Below, piece by piece: positions 53,361 through 63,584 of a stretch of DNA of 64,000 bases. The DNA is taken from NCBI GenBank assembly GCA_017632345.1, contig JAGBRL010000035.1, forward strand, positions 31,810-95,809. The letters run 5' to 3'. This stretch comes from Paludibacteraceae bacterium (lineage in GTDB: Bacteria; Bacteroidota; Bacteroidia; Bacteroidales; Paludibacteraceae). The translations under genes and the position numbers were made by a program. Position 1 is the first letter of the stretch; each line of letters starts with the position of its first letter. Below the pieces are notes generated by a model that was not told where the DNA came from, did no database searches, and saw only the letters and a program-made list of their open reading frames with translations.

Positions 53361-54272
53361 TTAGCCTTGAAGCTGCTTTCTTTGGAATCTCCACATCTGA
53401 TAAGAGTTAATAAGGTTCTGCCAAAGCACATACGAAGCCGGAGCCACGGCAACCATCGGGTCAAAAAAAGTTTGAGCCATCCATATTACCAGAATTGTAT
53501 TCTTCTGCCCTAAGGACTGACCACCGGCAACTACGTTGTCAAACCTTCTGCCTATACGCCTACCGGCCCAAAACTGCAGCACGCAGACCACCAATGCGCC
53601 AAACGCAATCAGAGCCGCTCTGAGTTTGTCTTTCGTGTCCAAGCCAAGCAAATCCTCTGTTGTCCGCCCCATAAGCAAAGCCAGAGCCAAGACCCACAGC
53701 CAGAAAGATATTGTCTGTTTGGTCTTAAGAGCCTCATGAATCTTAGGCGTAAATCTTGACAGAACTATAGACAGAACAAACGGTCCTATCAGAAGCGGCA
53801 TAACCTTCTTGCATATAACCACAAAAGCCTCAAAGAAAGTAAGGTCGCCAGCCACCGCCCCGTGCGCTCCGATTAGCGACAAAATCAGCGGAGCAACCAC
53901 CGCCACCGCCAGATTGCTTGTTATGCTGTACGTTACCAAACTAGCCACGCACCCTCCGAGCAAGCCCGTTATCACGGGAGCGGACGTCGCCGTAGGCGCA
54001 AGAATGCAAATCATGGAGCCTTGAGCCAGCTGTACGTCAAACAGAGCCAGAACCGCATACACAAAAAGGCAGCCAAACAGCTGAACAACGCCGAGCCACA
54101 AATGAATCCGCTCAAAACGGAGCTGCCGAGGCGACACCTTGCAATAAGTTATCAGCAACATGCAGAAAAGCATATATTTAGTAACCCATGCCACCGGGGC
54201 AAAGACAGGATGAGCCAAGATGCCCACCATCATAGAAATAAAAAGAGCGTATGTCTTTAACTTTTTAAGCAC
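53361..54272 (-). CDS. BASS-family (bile acid:sodium symporter-like) transporter
   Basis: This 303-residue inner-membrane carrier has about ten hydrophobic helices. The family region SMICILAPTATSAPVITGLLGGCVASLVTYSITSNLA is the conserved helix-break segment, and NTILVIWMAQTFFDP is the corresponding C-terminal crossing. Substrates of bacterial BASS proteins vary (organic anions, keto acids), so none is assigned. It lies downstream of birA, separated by a copy of the dispersed repeat. Confidence 0.8.
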   Translation of the reverse strand: MLKKLKTYALFISMMVGILAHPVFAPVAWVTKYMLFCMLLITYCKVSPRQLRFERIHLWLGVVQLFGCLFVYAVLALFDVQLAQGSMICILAPTATSAPVITGLLGGCVASLVTYSITSNLAVAVVAPLILSLIGAHGAVAGDLTFFEAFVVICKKVMPLLIGPFVLSIVLSRFTPKIHEALKTKQTISFWLWVLALALLMGRTTEDLLGLDTKDKLRAALIAFGALVVCVLQFWAGRRIGRRFDNVVAGGQSLGQKNTILVIWMAQTFFDPMVAVAPASYVLWQNLINSYQMWRFQRKQLQG

Positions 54273-54284
54273 GATATAAAAACT

Positions 54285-54312
54285 TAAGGTGAGTCCTATA
54301 AATTCACCGTTT
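54285..54312 (+). repeat. Single end of the TTAAGG repeat family
   Basis: TTAAGGTGAGTCCTATAAAT then TCACCGTTTATA matches, with few changes, the right end of the 16.34-16.55 kb element read on the minus strand, including bases past the core. No second end is found nearby, so it may be a solo or broken copy. Confidence 0.65.
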
Positions 54313-54316
54313 ATAA

Positions 54317-55057
54317 TTAAATAAAAGAAACTTCCTTAAATGCATACCTTCGCAACTCACCGTTTTCAAGCCTTAGCAGAAGTGTGCCTATAGGCTCCAC
54401 ATCTTCAATCTTAGCTTGAAAAGCGCCAGCTGCATCCTGGAACGGATAGAAATCGTCCTGACGATAAAGCCTTTCAAAGTAACTCTGACGCAAAGCCTCC
54501 TTTTCTCCACGGCGAAGCATCTCGTAACGCCGCATTATCTTCTCCCTCAAAACAGCGAGAGCCGCCTTCAAATCATAATGTTCGCCAGTAATTTGACTCA
54601 CCGAAATAGGATTAGGAGCATCACTTCTGAAAATCGTCTGGTTCATATTGAGCCCGACCCCGACGACAACGCTGCTAAGTTCTCTGCCGCAAACAGCATT
54701 CTCTATCAGTATTCCGCAAACCTTAAAATCTTTCCAGTAAATGTCATTAGGCCACTTGATAGACACCGCACCTATTTTGCAATAATCATCAAGAAAATCC
54801 ACAACGCCCAGCGACACGACCTGAGAAATAAGGAACTGCTCCCTCACAGGAAGGAAGTCCGGGAAAAGAGCCATGCTGAACGTGAGATTCTCACCTGGGT
54901 CAGACTCCCACACATTTGAAGCCTGACCGCGGCCTGCCGTTTGTTTTTCGGCAAACGCCACAAAACCGTCTGCAAGGTCTGCCCTATTCGACGCAACAAA
55001 TCCGTTCAAATAGTCGTTAGTAGAGGAGACCTCTTTCAAGAAAACTGCATTTTCCAT
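54317..55057 (-). CDS. birA: Biotin-[acetyl-CoA-carboxylase] ligase
   Basis: This 246-residue enzyme attaches biotin to the carboxyl-carrier protein. The family motifs are KQTAGRGQASNVWESDPGENL (biotin/ATP loop), SIKWPNDIYWKDFKVCGILIE and VVVGVGLNMNQ. There is no N-terminal helix-turn-helix, so it is a ligase-only form that does not repress transcription. Its start overlaps the end of the serine acetyltransferase gene by one base, so the two are translated together. Confidence 0.92.
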   Translation of the reverse strand: MENAVFLKEVSSTNDYLNGFVASNRADLADGFVAFAEKQTAGRGQASNVWESDPGENLTFSMALFPDFLPVREQFLISQVVSLGVVDFLDDYCKIGAVSIKWPNDIYWKDFKVCGILIENAVCGRELSSVVVGVGLNMNQTIFRSDAPNPISVSQITGEHYDLKAALAVLREKIMRRYEMLRRGEKEALRQSYFERLYRQDDFYPFQDAAGAFQAKIEDVEPIGTLLLRLENGELRRYAFKEVSFI

Positions 55058-55923
55058 TATCTGTTAACTTTAGATTGAACAACTTTAGCTCCAGGTTCGA
55101 CATCAGAAGTGACCCATATATTACCACCAATAACAGCCCCCTTGCCGATTGTCACACGCCCCAGAATTGTGGCGTTAGCATAAACAATAACATCATCTTC
55201 CAGAATAGGATGACGCGGCACATCTTTCACCGGATTTCCGAACTCATCAAGTTCAAAGCTCTTCGCTCCAAGCGTCACACCTTGATAAATCTTCACATTA
55301 TCCCCGATGATAGCAGTCTCGCCGATAACGACACCCGTTCCGTGGTCTATCGAGAAACGTTCGCCTATAGTTGCGCCCGGGTGAATATCAATGCCAGTCT
55401 CCGAGTGAGCCATTTCGCTAATCATGCGCGGAATCATAGGAACACCCTGTTCCAACAATTTGTGCGCGATGCGATGATTCGAAATAGCCCTTACCGCAGG
55501 ATAACAAAGAATGATCTCTGCAAAACTCTTTGCCGCCGGGTCTCCATAATAAGCCGCTTCAATGTCTGTCATAAGCACACGTCTCAATTCGGGCAGGAAC
55601 TCAACAAAGACAGACACAACCTGCTTCGACTCAGCCTTCTTGTCAGCCAAAGAGCGTTCTTCATCTGTGCAGCCAAAACACAAGCCAGCCAAGACCTGCT
55701 CTTCAAGCAAAGCCTGCAACCGCTCCACATTCACACCTATATGGTATTTTATAGTCCGACGGTCAACCATCGGATTTCCGAAGTACCCCGGAAACAATAT
55801 AGACCTGCACAAATCCACAATTTGCCTCAAAGCCAAGCCCGAGGGAAACGGTTCTCCGTCTCTGTTCTCATGATAGACACTTTTGAAAGAGTCATATTCA
55901 GACAATTTATCTACTACAAGCAT
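55057..55923 (-). CDS. cysE: Serine O-acetyltransferase
   Basis: This 288-residue enzyme makes O-acetylserine for cysteine synthesis. The C-terminal left-handed beta-helix hexapeptides are clear: IDIHPGATIGERFSIDHGTG, VVIGETAIIGDNVKIYQGVT and ATILGRVTIGKGAVIGGNI. The active-site His pair is in DIHPGA and DHGTG. The N-terminal helical domain is present but slightly short. The gene overlaps birA by one base, with an upstream TAACTTTG promoter. Confidence 0.93.
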   Translation of the reverse strand: MLVVDKLSEYDSFKSVYHENRDGEPFPSGLALRQIVDLCRSILFPGYFGNPMVDRRTIKYHIGVNVERLQALLEEQVLAGLCFGCTDEERSLADKKAESKQVVSVFVEFLPELRRVLMTDIEAAYYGDPAAKSFAEIILCYPAVRAISNHRIAHKLLEQGVPMIPRMISEMAHSETGIDIHPGATIGERFSIDHGTGVVIGETAIIGDNVKIYQGVTLGAKSFELDEFGNPVKDVPRHPILEDDVIVYANATILGRVTIGKGAVIGGNIWVTSDVEPGAKVVQSKVNR

Positions 55924-55955
55924 ATCTCTTTAAAACTCAAAATAAGAAACTGACA

Positions 55956-55990
55956 CAAAGTTACAACTACCAACAATTAAAAGCCAACAA
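55956..55990 (-). promoter_or_regulatory. Promoter of the cysE-birA unit
   Basis: The minus strand reads TAACTTTG (55963-55956) followed by TG, with TTGG about 20 nt further upstream. The leader would be about 25 nt. Confidence 0.6.
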
Positions 55991-56080
55991 AGAGAAAAAA
56001 ATTATGTTAGATTTAGACAAATTACACCAAATAAAACAAATTTCTTAGTATAAAGAGGGTTCAAAATCACCACGCTTAAA

Positions 56081-56114
56081 AACAAAAAAGGCGTCTGCGA
56101 GAACCACAGACGCC
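56081..56114 (-). terminator. Terminator of the RCC1-domain giant gene
   Basis: GGCGTCTG (56090-56097) pairs with CAGACGCC (56107-56114); on the minus strand this is followed by TTTTTTGTT. Confidence 0.8.
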
Positions 56115-56128
56115 CCTTTGAAGATTTT

Positions 56129-59100
56129 TTATTGACGAATCAAAGTGAAGTGACCAACATAAGTTTTGGCAATCTCCTTGATTTCAATTTCGTACCAGTA
56201 GTCAGTCGAAGGCATCAACTGTCCGTTATAAGTACCGTCCCAACCATCAGCAGAACCTTTGTATTCAACAAGCAGTTTGCCGAATCTGTCAAAGATTTTG
56301 ATTTTAGCATCCGGATAAGCTTCCGAAAGGCTTGGCACAGTGAACAAGTCGTTCTTGCCGTCGCCGTTAGGAGAAATCACAATAGGCACATTGATTGCAG
56401 GAGGAATAACCTCGAACTGAACAGAAGACATACAACCTATAGTATCTCTCACGAACGCAGTGTGAACACCATAACCGACCATAGTCTTGATAGGGTCTCC
56501 GCTGACCTGAACATTATCATCAATCCACATCGTGAAAGGAGACTTTCCGTAGAAAGGATCCACCACGATTTCAACATCCTGATAATTCACAGAGTCCACA
56601 GACGAAATTAGCGGATTAGGAGAAACCTCTACAGAATAGTAGTCAACCGCCTTACAATTTCCACGAGTCATATTTACCGTGTAATACGCATAACCTTCAG
56701 CAGGAGCAACGTTAATTGCGGCACCAGTCTTTTCGCCGATGAAATCATTTTCTGCAGTCCATACATAAGTGTCGGCCTCGTAAGCTTCAGCAGACAAATT
56801 AGCCGAAGCTTCTTCGCAGATAATAGAGTCACCGCTAACTTTACCCTTAAGAGGTTCTTCAACAGTAACAAGCACCTCTACTGGCTTTTCTTCGCAGACA
56901 TCATAAGAAGCCACACCCTTCACGTAATAAGCCTCTTTATGGTTCGTTCCTCTTTCAAACTCTTTAGAAATAGTTACCGTATAAGAATCACTTGACTCCT
57001 TCACAATATATCCGTCCTCGTTGTCCCATTTAATCACAGTACCCTGAGGAGACACAGTCAAAGCGACTTCCAGCTCATCTTCTCCGTTACCGCAGAAAGC
57101 CAAGCCAGTAGGCTCCTTAATCACTATCGGAGGCAACACATTGATAGTCTCTTCAAGAATTATAGACTGAGCATCCACACCCTCGCCGTTTCTGTATTCA
57201 AACTTGACAGTATAAACTGCAGTGTCGGCAGGAGAAACCTCAAGTCTCAACTTACCTTCAGAAATATCCCAACCCTGAACTTTACTTTCTACACCCTTTA
57301 TTTTCTCAGTAACAGTCAAGCTGCTCTTAGCAGGATAGTAGAACTTGCCAGTTCCAGTTGTGTCAATCTCCAGAACTTTAGTTTCGCCGTAACACATATT
57401 GTCAACAAGGTCTGTAGTCATCTGCAAACGAGCGTCCATCCAAACCTTTACAACAGTATCTGCATCACAATGCTTAGAGTCTGAAATCTTGATTGTATAT
57501 ACATCGTCACCCTTAACAGTCAAGTTATACAAAGGCTCTGTACTAACCTCAGTGCCTCGCTTGTCAATCCACTTGATGTCTTCCACGTTCCCGTCAGAAG
57601 GCACATCAAAGCCAATAGCCAGTTGCAAAGAGCTGTCGCGACGAAGCACATACTCATACTTTTCATCCGCAGAAGCGCCGCTTACTTCCGGAGCCACACC
57701 AAACTTGATGTAAGGTCTCACAGTCAAAGGGTCACCATTCGCAATCTTGCCTGCAACCTCGCAACCACGATTTGTGACAACATAGCTGTAAACGCCGCTG
57801 TTCTCAGGACGCGCAGGGTCGAAAGACCAAGAAGAGCCAGAAACAGAAGTCGTGTTCACCCCATCCTTCAGCCACTCAATCTTCACCTTATCCTTTTCAG
57901 GGCACTCGATATCAAGCGAAACTGAGAACGATTCATTTTCACAAATCAGCATACTTGTATTATCAGGAGTAACCTTCAGAGGCACTGCCACTACAGTCAC
58001 ATCAACAGAAGTTGGGCACTTGTTTGTATAAGTCACAGTATATACACCAGACTCAGTAACTGTCGCGTCTCCGGTAGCATATTCTGCGCCATCCTTAGTC
58101 CATACAAAATCACCTTCAGTCTTAGTCATGCTTGGAGACAAAGTCAAGTCGCCGCCGCAAGTATAAACCTTAGTATCAGAAAGGTCAGTCGCCTTCAACT
58201 TAACATTGTTCCAGTCCTTATTATTAGCTTCTGAAATTAAAATATTGCCTTCGATAGGACCGTCTCCTATTGTAACCTCATGCTCAATAGTCTGCTTGCA
58301 GACACCATTAACGCCAAACTCTGCAGTAAGCTCGAACATGAACTTGTCGCCAGCCTTGCCATTCATCACGGCAGAATTAACCTTCTTGCCTTCAAGATTA
58401 TCTCCGTTAGTGCTTGTCCAAGTATATTTAACATCAGCATCTGAGCCATCCTCAGAATTAGTCTTAGAAGAAGCCTCTAGCTCGATTGACGTACCCGGAC
58501 AAGTTGTTTCAGACGCAGTAATCTTCACATTCTCCAGCTTATCTATCGTCACATTAATGTCTTCCATTTTAGAAATACATATTTCAGAAGATGACGGCAC
58601 TTCAAACTCACCGGTAACATGGTAAAGACCAGACTCATACACATTAGGGCTACCCATTTGCGAGTTATCTGCATAATAATATCTTGTCACAAGTGATTTA
58701 GCATCAGCCGACCAGTCGTAATATTCCGCCAACTCAGCGCTATCAGGATAACAGATTCCGCTTGCATCATTAGTTGTAAGCATCGGTTTTGCATATGTAG
58801 TCACATTAATTTTAGACGCCACAGACACAGCTCCGGACTCTTTATCTTTCTGAGCCACATAATAAGACCTTACAATCTTCATCGGGTTACCTTTGCCCTT
58901 AACATCATCTGGCACTTTAACGTCCGGCACAGGAGCCGCGTCTAAAATGTTATCAGCATCCTTTGTAGGAGTTTTGTTCGGTTCGCCATCAAACCACACC
59001 AACTCGTACTGGTCTGCAGGCTTAGCGCTCTCGTTGATCTGAGCAGTCAATGCCGCAACTAGCTTAGAGTCTTCACAATAGTTAATATCCTTAACAATAG

Positions 59101-62100
59101 GTGCAGGAGTATCACTGATGTTCACCGTAACCTTGACAAGCTCGCTCAAACAGCCAGTCGTATTGTTCTTCTGAGCCACATAGAAGAATTCCTGACGGTC
59201 GTCTCCAGCCTGATTAGGGTCATAAGAAGGAGCCGGCACAGAGCTCAACTCTTTCTTGTCAGCATCAAACCAAACAAGTTCACAATCGTCACTCGCCACT
59301 ATCGCGTTAGGGTCTTTAGTAATCAGATCATCAAACTTGCCATTCTTGACATCAGTCTTCAAATAGTTATAAGTATAAGACTTTTCGGAAGCCGGCACTT
59401 CAGTTTCATTCGTTGTCACAACAATTTCAACAGGCATACCATAACAAGTAGCCCCGCCCTTATTAGGCAATTTGAAATATTGACGAACCCAATAACTAAC
59501 ATCACCAGCCTTATTTGTTGCAGGAGTTGACGCTGTGGCAGAACCAGTCACACCTTCAGCCGGCTCTTTTGCGAACCATTCCAATCCGCTTGACTTGATA
59601 TAATCACCATCCTCAACCTCTGTAGCTTTCAAGATTTCTGCCTCTTCCCCAATACAATACTCCAGTTTAGTATCAGTTTCTGGCTTTGCCACATCATAAA
59701 CAGTCACCTTAAACTCGCTCTTCTCACTTTCCGCATTAGTTTTTGTATTCAGCTGACTTACGAAATAAGGGTAATCTCCAGATTCTGTTTCAGAGAACGA
59801 AGGAGCCTCGTCAGAGCCAGTGCCCTTTTCCGCATTCGCAGAAGAGTACCATTTAAGCTTATAAGTAGCGTCAAGAGGAGTAACCAATCCAGACAAGTCT
59901 GCGATTGACATACCAGTACACAACGCAGTATCACGAACAGCAGGAACTGGAGCGTCGTTCACAATAACAGTTACCCTGCTAGTATCACTTTCACAACCAT
60001 CTTTAGACTTCTGCGAAACCCAATAGTAGAACGTATCCGCAACAGAAAGGTCCTGCTTAGGAGCTTCGTCCGAGCCTTTAGTCAAGTTCTCGTCTTTGTA
60101 CCAAACAAGTTCATTGCCCTCTGAAGCTGTTGCACCACTCGCTATAGTAGTTGACACACCTTCCTCTTTCAAAAGAGGAACAACCTTTGTAGCCGGTGCG
60201 TCTGGCACTGCATAGATAGTAATTGCGAATTCAGCCGGTTCGCTCACACAACTTGTCTTGTCATCAGTAACAACAACACTATAAGTATGCTCACCAGCCT
60301 CCATTTCATTGATGCCGCCTACAAGAGCAGACAACTCAACCTCAGCATCAGAAGCGTCCTTGATTACATAAGAGTATTCAAGAGCAGAGAAATCAAATGC
60401 TTTTTCAATTTCAGCTTTACCATCGTCGTCCAACTTACCTGCGCAGAACGGTTCGATCTTTATTTCCGGCACAACAGGCACAGTATCCGGCATAACCACA
60501 ACAGAGTCAAACACATAACATGCAGCCGCATCAGACTTTTCGTGGTCACGCACCTTCACGTAGTAAGTTTTCTTTTCGCCCGGTGTCAAATCATCCCAAG
60601 CCACAGTTATAGCAGACTCAGTTGCTTTACCAGTAACATCAGACTTGATAGCCTTGTCGTCATCTGCAAAATCAGTTTCATTCTCGAACCACAATATGTC
60701 AAAAGTTGCATCAGTTTTTGTTGTGTTTTTAACATCGCTTACAGCAAGTTCCACAGACGAACCTTTGCAAAGATGCACCATCTCATCATCTGCGCTCTTT
60801 TCTACAGACGGAACGATTTCCACATACTTGCCGTTTGCATTCAAATCTGGCTTGTTACATGGAGGACACCAATATTTAGATGTAAGTTCTATACGTCCAC
60901 AGTCATAAGTTGACAATTTACTAAAAGCCAATGACGATAACGGTATTCCATCTGTAGAGGCATTGGTACCCTGCATCAACTGACTTATAACCAACGCCGT
61001 TCCTGACTCAAAATTATCCGATACTGGTAAATCTGCCCCCGTGTAAGAGAAGGCTCTCACATCTCCATTTTTTATTTCTGTAACTACACCTAAATAATAG
61101 TTATAACCTCTAGGAATACCTTCAAGTTCTATATCTATCGGCACATTCACTATATCAGGATTTGTTTCCGTTCCTGATATGGAAAATTCATGCACACTAC
61201 TTTTCGCTATTACATTTGTAATGTCTGGTGCAATCTTGGCATTTACGGTTTGAACTCCATACACAAAAACCTGTGCTGTCATTGTTTCCGTTCCATTATA
61301 AACCCTCGCAGCCAACTTCAATGAATCTAATGAAATATTTTCATATACAGTTAGCATCAAATAATATTGATTATAACAAGATGCTCCTGGTTTCGCATTT
61401 TCAAATACACTCGTAGACTCCTTAGTCTTGTCCTCTATCCAGATTGAATATGTTGTATCCTCAGGTGCATTTTCATTTACTGTTACATTATCCCCTGTAA
61501 CAAAAAAAGCACTTTCTAATTCATCTGGAGTACAATTAATTGTTTTCAATGGCTTGCCTCCTGTGGCTTCCTTATAAACATCAAAAGCACTTGACACTTC
61601 TGTATATTTAGATTTAAAAGAAAAATTTACAATATCGTTTTCCGAAGGTTTTGTTGGGTCTACCACACACGACAATGGCACCATTGTATCAACTGGCATA
61701 TCCATATCAATGACAAGTGTTTTTGATTTCACTGTATCACATGCACCACAAGGAACATAAGAACCTACATACATAGCGTTAACTTCGTATTCCCCCGGTT
61801 CATCTATTTCAATTGTTGTCTTATTATAAACATCTTTTTCTCTATCTGAGAGCGGGTCTGTACTTTTCGTTGTATTCAACATTTTACCGTCCTTATACCA
61901 AATGAAATAATACAAATCCTCTTTGCCTTTGGGAACCACAAATCCAGAATACAATTCTATAACTTCTCCAGGACATTTGTTTATCTTAGGAGTCATAAAT
62001 ACCTCAGGACACGCATCTTGAGTTCTACATGGAATTTCTATCTCTTGTAAACAATTCAGCAAATCAGACGCACTTCCTACACCTAACTGCCCCAAATCAT

Positions 62101-63370
62101 TCTTACCCCAAGCGTAGTATTTATCTTCATCAGACACCATATAACCAAAGTTATCACCTCTTGCTATTTTCACTGCATTTTTCACAGTATCTCCATTGCA
62201 ATAAAATGCAAAAATAGGACCAGTCTTACAAGTTTCTTCTGCTTTGTAATTAGGGTCTGGAGCAACACCACCATTCGTTCCGTCGTTATTCCCCCAAAAC
62301 AGCAGATATCCTTCTTTGGTTACTGCTGCAGCAGATCCCCTAAATCCCACAACCTCTTTCACATCTGTCAAATAATCTTCGTTTGAAATTTTCTTATACA
62401 TTCCAGACACTACCTTATTTGCATATTTGTTACCTGAAGAACGCGGATACTCTAATTGAGTTGCAGTCTGACAACCCCATCCGTCGTTACCCCAAGACCA
62501 AACAAACCCATCCTCTGTCACAGCATAGCCTGCACCATCCGACGCTGCAGACATTTTAATACCAGACAAAGGCTCTCCTACGTCTGCATTATCCTCATCC
62601 CAAATTCTCACTAAATCCGCATACAACAAACCAGTCTCACCTCGTCCGTTCCATGGACCTATGGAATAAAGCAAACCATCTTCCGTTCTTATGTAACAAT
62701 TATCATCCCCTGCCGCAATATGAACGGCTCCTTCAATTGGATTTCCCTTTGCATCCTTAACATAAATTGGCTCATAAATTATTCCATCAGTCCAACATGT
62801 TGCGTCATTATTACAACCACCCCATGCTACGACCTTACTATCTTCAAGAATGGCAAAAGAGGCAGATGTAGATGCTGTCACATACACAACCCCACCTAAA
62901 TAATCTCCTCCTGGAGTTCCATCTTCATTATAACCAATAGTTTCACCTTTCAACACAGGCATTGGAGATGTCACTACCACCCCTGCTGTCGCTTCCTGTC
63001 CGCATTGACCATCTTCATTATCTCCCCATGCATAAACAACAGAATAACAGGACAAAGCCAAATTATGAGCACCCGAACCTGCTGTTACTTGCGAAAAAGT
63101 CAACCCCTCAGTAAACGCAGAAGAAGACACGTTCACAGGCTCAGGCTTATCTACATACGCAGCATTGACTTTGGGATTGTCAGGAGCCAAGCCCAGCAAA
63201 TTAGACTTTTGACCTTTGTCATCCTTATTCACACCCCATGTATAGAGATATCCAGAAGCACAAATAACGACCCCGTGGTCATTTCCTCCAGAAATCGTCA
63301 TACTCTGCGGAAACGCCTCTATAGCTATACTCAGCAATAAAAGCCATAAAATATAAAATCTTTTTTTCAT
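56129..63370 (-). CDS. Giant secreted protein: RCC1-like propeller, Ig-like repeats, type B T9SS domain
   Basis: This 2413-residue protein has a signal peptide (FYILWLLLLSIAIEAFPQ). Residues about 25-450 contain seven RCC1-like repeats with W-G or equivalent turns (LYTWGVNKDD, VYAWGDNEDGQCG, VVAWGGCNND, LLYSIGPWNG, VWSWGNDGWG, LLFWGNNDGT, YYAWGKNDLGQLG), enough for a seven-bladed propeller. The long middle is made of Ig/PKD-like modules, many with VRDTALCTG- or VKDINYCED-like openings and WFDADKKEL/WYKDENLTK strands. The end (ISPNGDGKNDLFTVPSLSE, IFDRFGKLLVEYKG through YEIEIKEIAKTYVGHFTLIR) is a type B T9SS sorting domain. No catalytic site is visible. The gene has a good promoter and terminator of its own. 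Confidence 0.87.
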   Translation of the reverse strand: MKKRFYILWLLLLSIAIEAFPQSMTISGGNDHGVVICASGYLYTWGVNKDDKGQKSNLLGLAPDNPKVNAAYVDKPEPVNVSSSAFTEGLTFSQVTAGSGAHNLALSCYSVVYAWGDNEDGQCGQEATAGVVVTSPMPVLKGETIGYNEDGTPGGDYLGGVVYVTASTSASFAILEDSKVVAWGGCNNDATCWTDGIIYEPIYVKDAKGNPIEGAVHIAAGDDNCYIRTEDGLLYSIGPWNGRGETGLLYADLVRIWDEDNADVGEPLSGIKMSAASDGAGYAVTEDGFVWSWGNDGWGCQTATQLEYPRSSGNKYANKVVSGMYKKISNEDYLTDVKEVVGFRGSAAAVTKEGYLLFWGNNDGTNGGVAPDPNYKAEETCKTGPIFAFYCNGDTVKNAVKIARGDNFGYMVSDEDKYYAWGKNDLGQLGVGSASDLLNCLQEIEIPCRTQDACPEVFMTPKINKCPGEVIELYSGFVVPKGKEDLYYFIWYKDGKMLNTTKSTDPLSDREKDVYNKTTIEIDEPGEYEVNAMYVGSYVPCGACDTVKSKTLVIDMDMPVDTMVPLSCVVDPTKPSENDIVNFSFKSKYTEVSSAFDVYKEATGGKPLKTINCTPDELESAFFVTGDNVTVNENAPEDTTYSIWIEDKTKESTSVFENAKPGASCYNQYYLMLTVYENISLDSLKLAARVYNGTETMTAQVFVYGVQTVNAKIAPDITNVIAKSSVHEFSISGTETNPDIVNVPIDIELEGIPRGYNYYLGVVTEIKNGDVRAFSYTGADLPVSDNFESGTALVISQLMQGTNASTDGIPLSSLAFSKLSTYDCGRIELTSKYWCPPCNKPDLNANGKYVEIVPSVEKSADDEMVHLCKGSSVELAVSDVKNTTKTDATFDILWFENETDFADDDKAIKSDVTGKATESAITVAWDDLTPGEKKTYYVKVRDHEKSDAAACYVFDSVVVMPDTVPVVPEIKIEPFCAGKLDDDGKAEIEKAFDFSALEYSYVIKDASDAEVELSALVGGINEMEAGEHTYSVVVTDDKTSCVSEPAEFAITIYAVPDAPATKVVPLLKEEGVSTTIASGATASEGNELVWYKDENLTKGSDEAPKQDLSVADTFYYWVSQKSKDGCESDTSRVTVIVNDAPVPAVRDTALCTGMSIADLSGLVTPLDATYKLKWYSSANAEKGTGSDEAPSFSETESGDYPYFVSQLNTKTNAESEKSEFKVTVYDVAKPETDTKLEYCIGEEAEILKATEVEDGDYIKSSGLEWFAKEPAEGVTGSATASTPATNKAGDVSYWVRQYFKLPNKGGATCYGMPVEIVVTTNETEVPASEKSYTYNYLKTDVKNGKFDDLITKDPNAIVASDDCELVWFDADKKELSSVPAPSYDPNQAGDDRQEFFYVAQKNNTTGCLSELVKVTVNISDTPAPIVKDINYCEDSKLVAALTAQINESAKPADQYELVWFDGEPNKTPTKDADNILDAAPVPDVKVPDDVKGKGNPMKIVRSYYVAQKDKESGAVSVASKINVTTYAKPMLTTNDASGICYPDSAELAEYYDWSADAKSLVTRYYYADNSQMGSPNVYESGLYHVTGEFEVPSSSEICISKMEDINVTIDKLENVKITASETTCPGTSIELEASSKTNSEDGSDADVKYTWTSTNGDNLEGKKVNSAVMNGKAGDKFMFELTAEFGVNGVCKQTIEHEVTIGDGPIEGNILISEANNKDWNNVKLKATDLSDTKVYTCGGDLTLSPSMTKTEGDFVWTKDGAEYATGDATVTESGVYTVTYTNKCPTSVDVTVVAVPLKVTPDNTSMLICENESFSVSLDIECPEKDKVKIEWLKDGVNTTSVSGSSWSFDPARPENSGVYSYVVTNRGCEVAGKIANGDPLTVRPYIKFGVAPEVSGASADEKYEYVLRRDSSLQLAIGFDVPSDGNVEDIKWIDKRGTEVSTEPLYNLTVKGDDVYTIKISDSKHCDADTVVKVWMDARLQMTTDLVDNMCYGETKVLEIDTTGTGKFYYPAKSSLTVTEKIKGVESKVQGWDISEGKLRLEVSPADTAVYTVKFEYRNGEGVDAQSIILEETINVLPPIVIKEPTGLAFCGNGEDELEVALTVSPQGTVIKWDNEDGYIVKESSDSYTVTISKEFERGTNHKEAYYVKGVASYDVCEEKPVEVLVTVEEPLKGKVSGDSIICEEASANLSAEAYEADTYVWTAENDFIGEKTGAAINVAPAEGYAYYTVNMTRGNCKAVDYYSVEVSPNPLISSVDSVNYQDVEIVVDPFYGKSPFTMWIDDNVQVSGDPIKTMVGYGVHTAFVRDTIGCMSSVQFEVIPPAINVPIVISPNGDGKNDLFTVPSLSEAYPDAKIKIFDRFGKLLVEYKGSADGWDGTYNGQLMPSTDYWYEIEIKEIAKTYVGHFTLIRQ

Positions 63371-63444
63371 AATAAATTAATTTCTAATCAATAGCCCTAT
63401 AATTTATATACCATAATATTTGCAGACATACAATCTGCAGTCTG

Positions 63445-63475
63445 CAAATTTACAAATCAATTTGATTTATACAAA
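63445..63475 (-). promoter_or_regulatory. Promoter of the RCC1-domain giant gene
   Basis: The minus strand reads TTTG (63475-63472), a 19-nt spacer and TAAATTTG (63452-63445), a full Bacteroidetes promoter. The leader is about 65 nt. Confidence 0.7.
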
Positions 63476-63532
63476 TAAATTATCTAAGTTTCGGCTAAAA
63501 CTTGTTGTTTTTTTATGAAAAAACGGTTTTGA

Positions 63533-63562
63533 ATAAAAAAGCGTACTTTCACAAGTACGCTT
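63533..63562 (-). terminator. Terminator of the Rpn-like gene
   Basis: The 10-bp stem AAGCGTACTT/AAGTACGCTT (63539-63562) with a 4-nt loop is followed on the minus strand by TTTTTTATTC. Confidence 0.85.
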
Positions 63563-63584
63563 GAGATGAAATATTTTCATTCAT

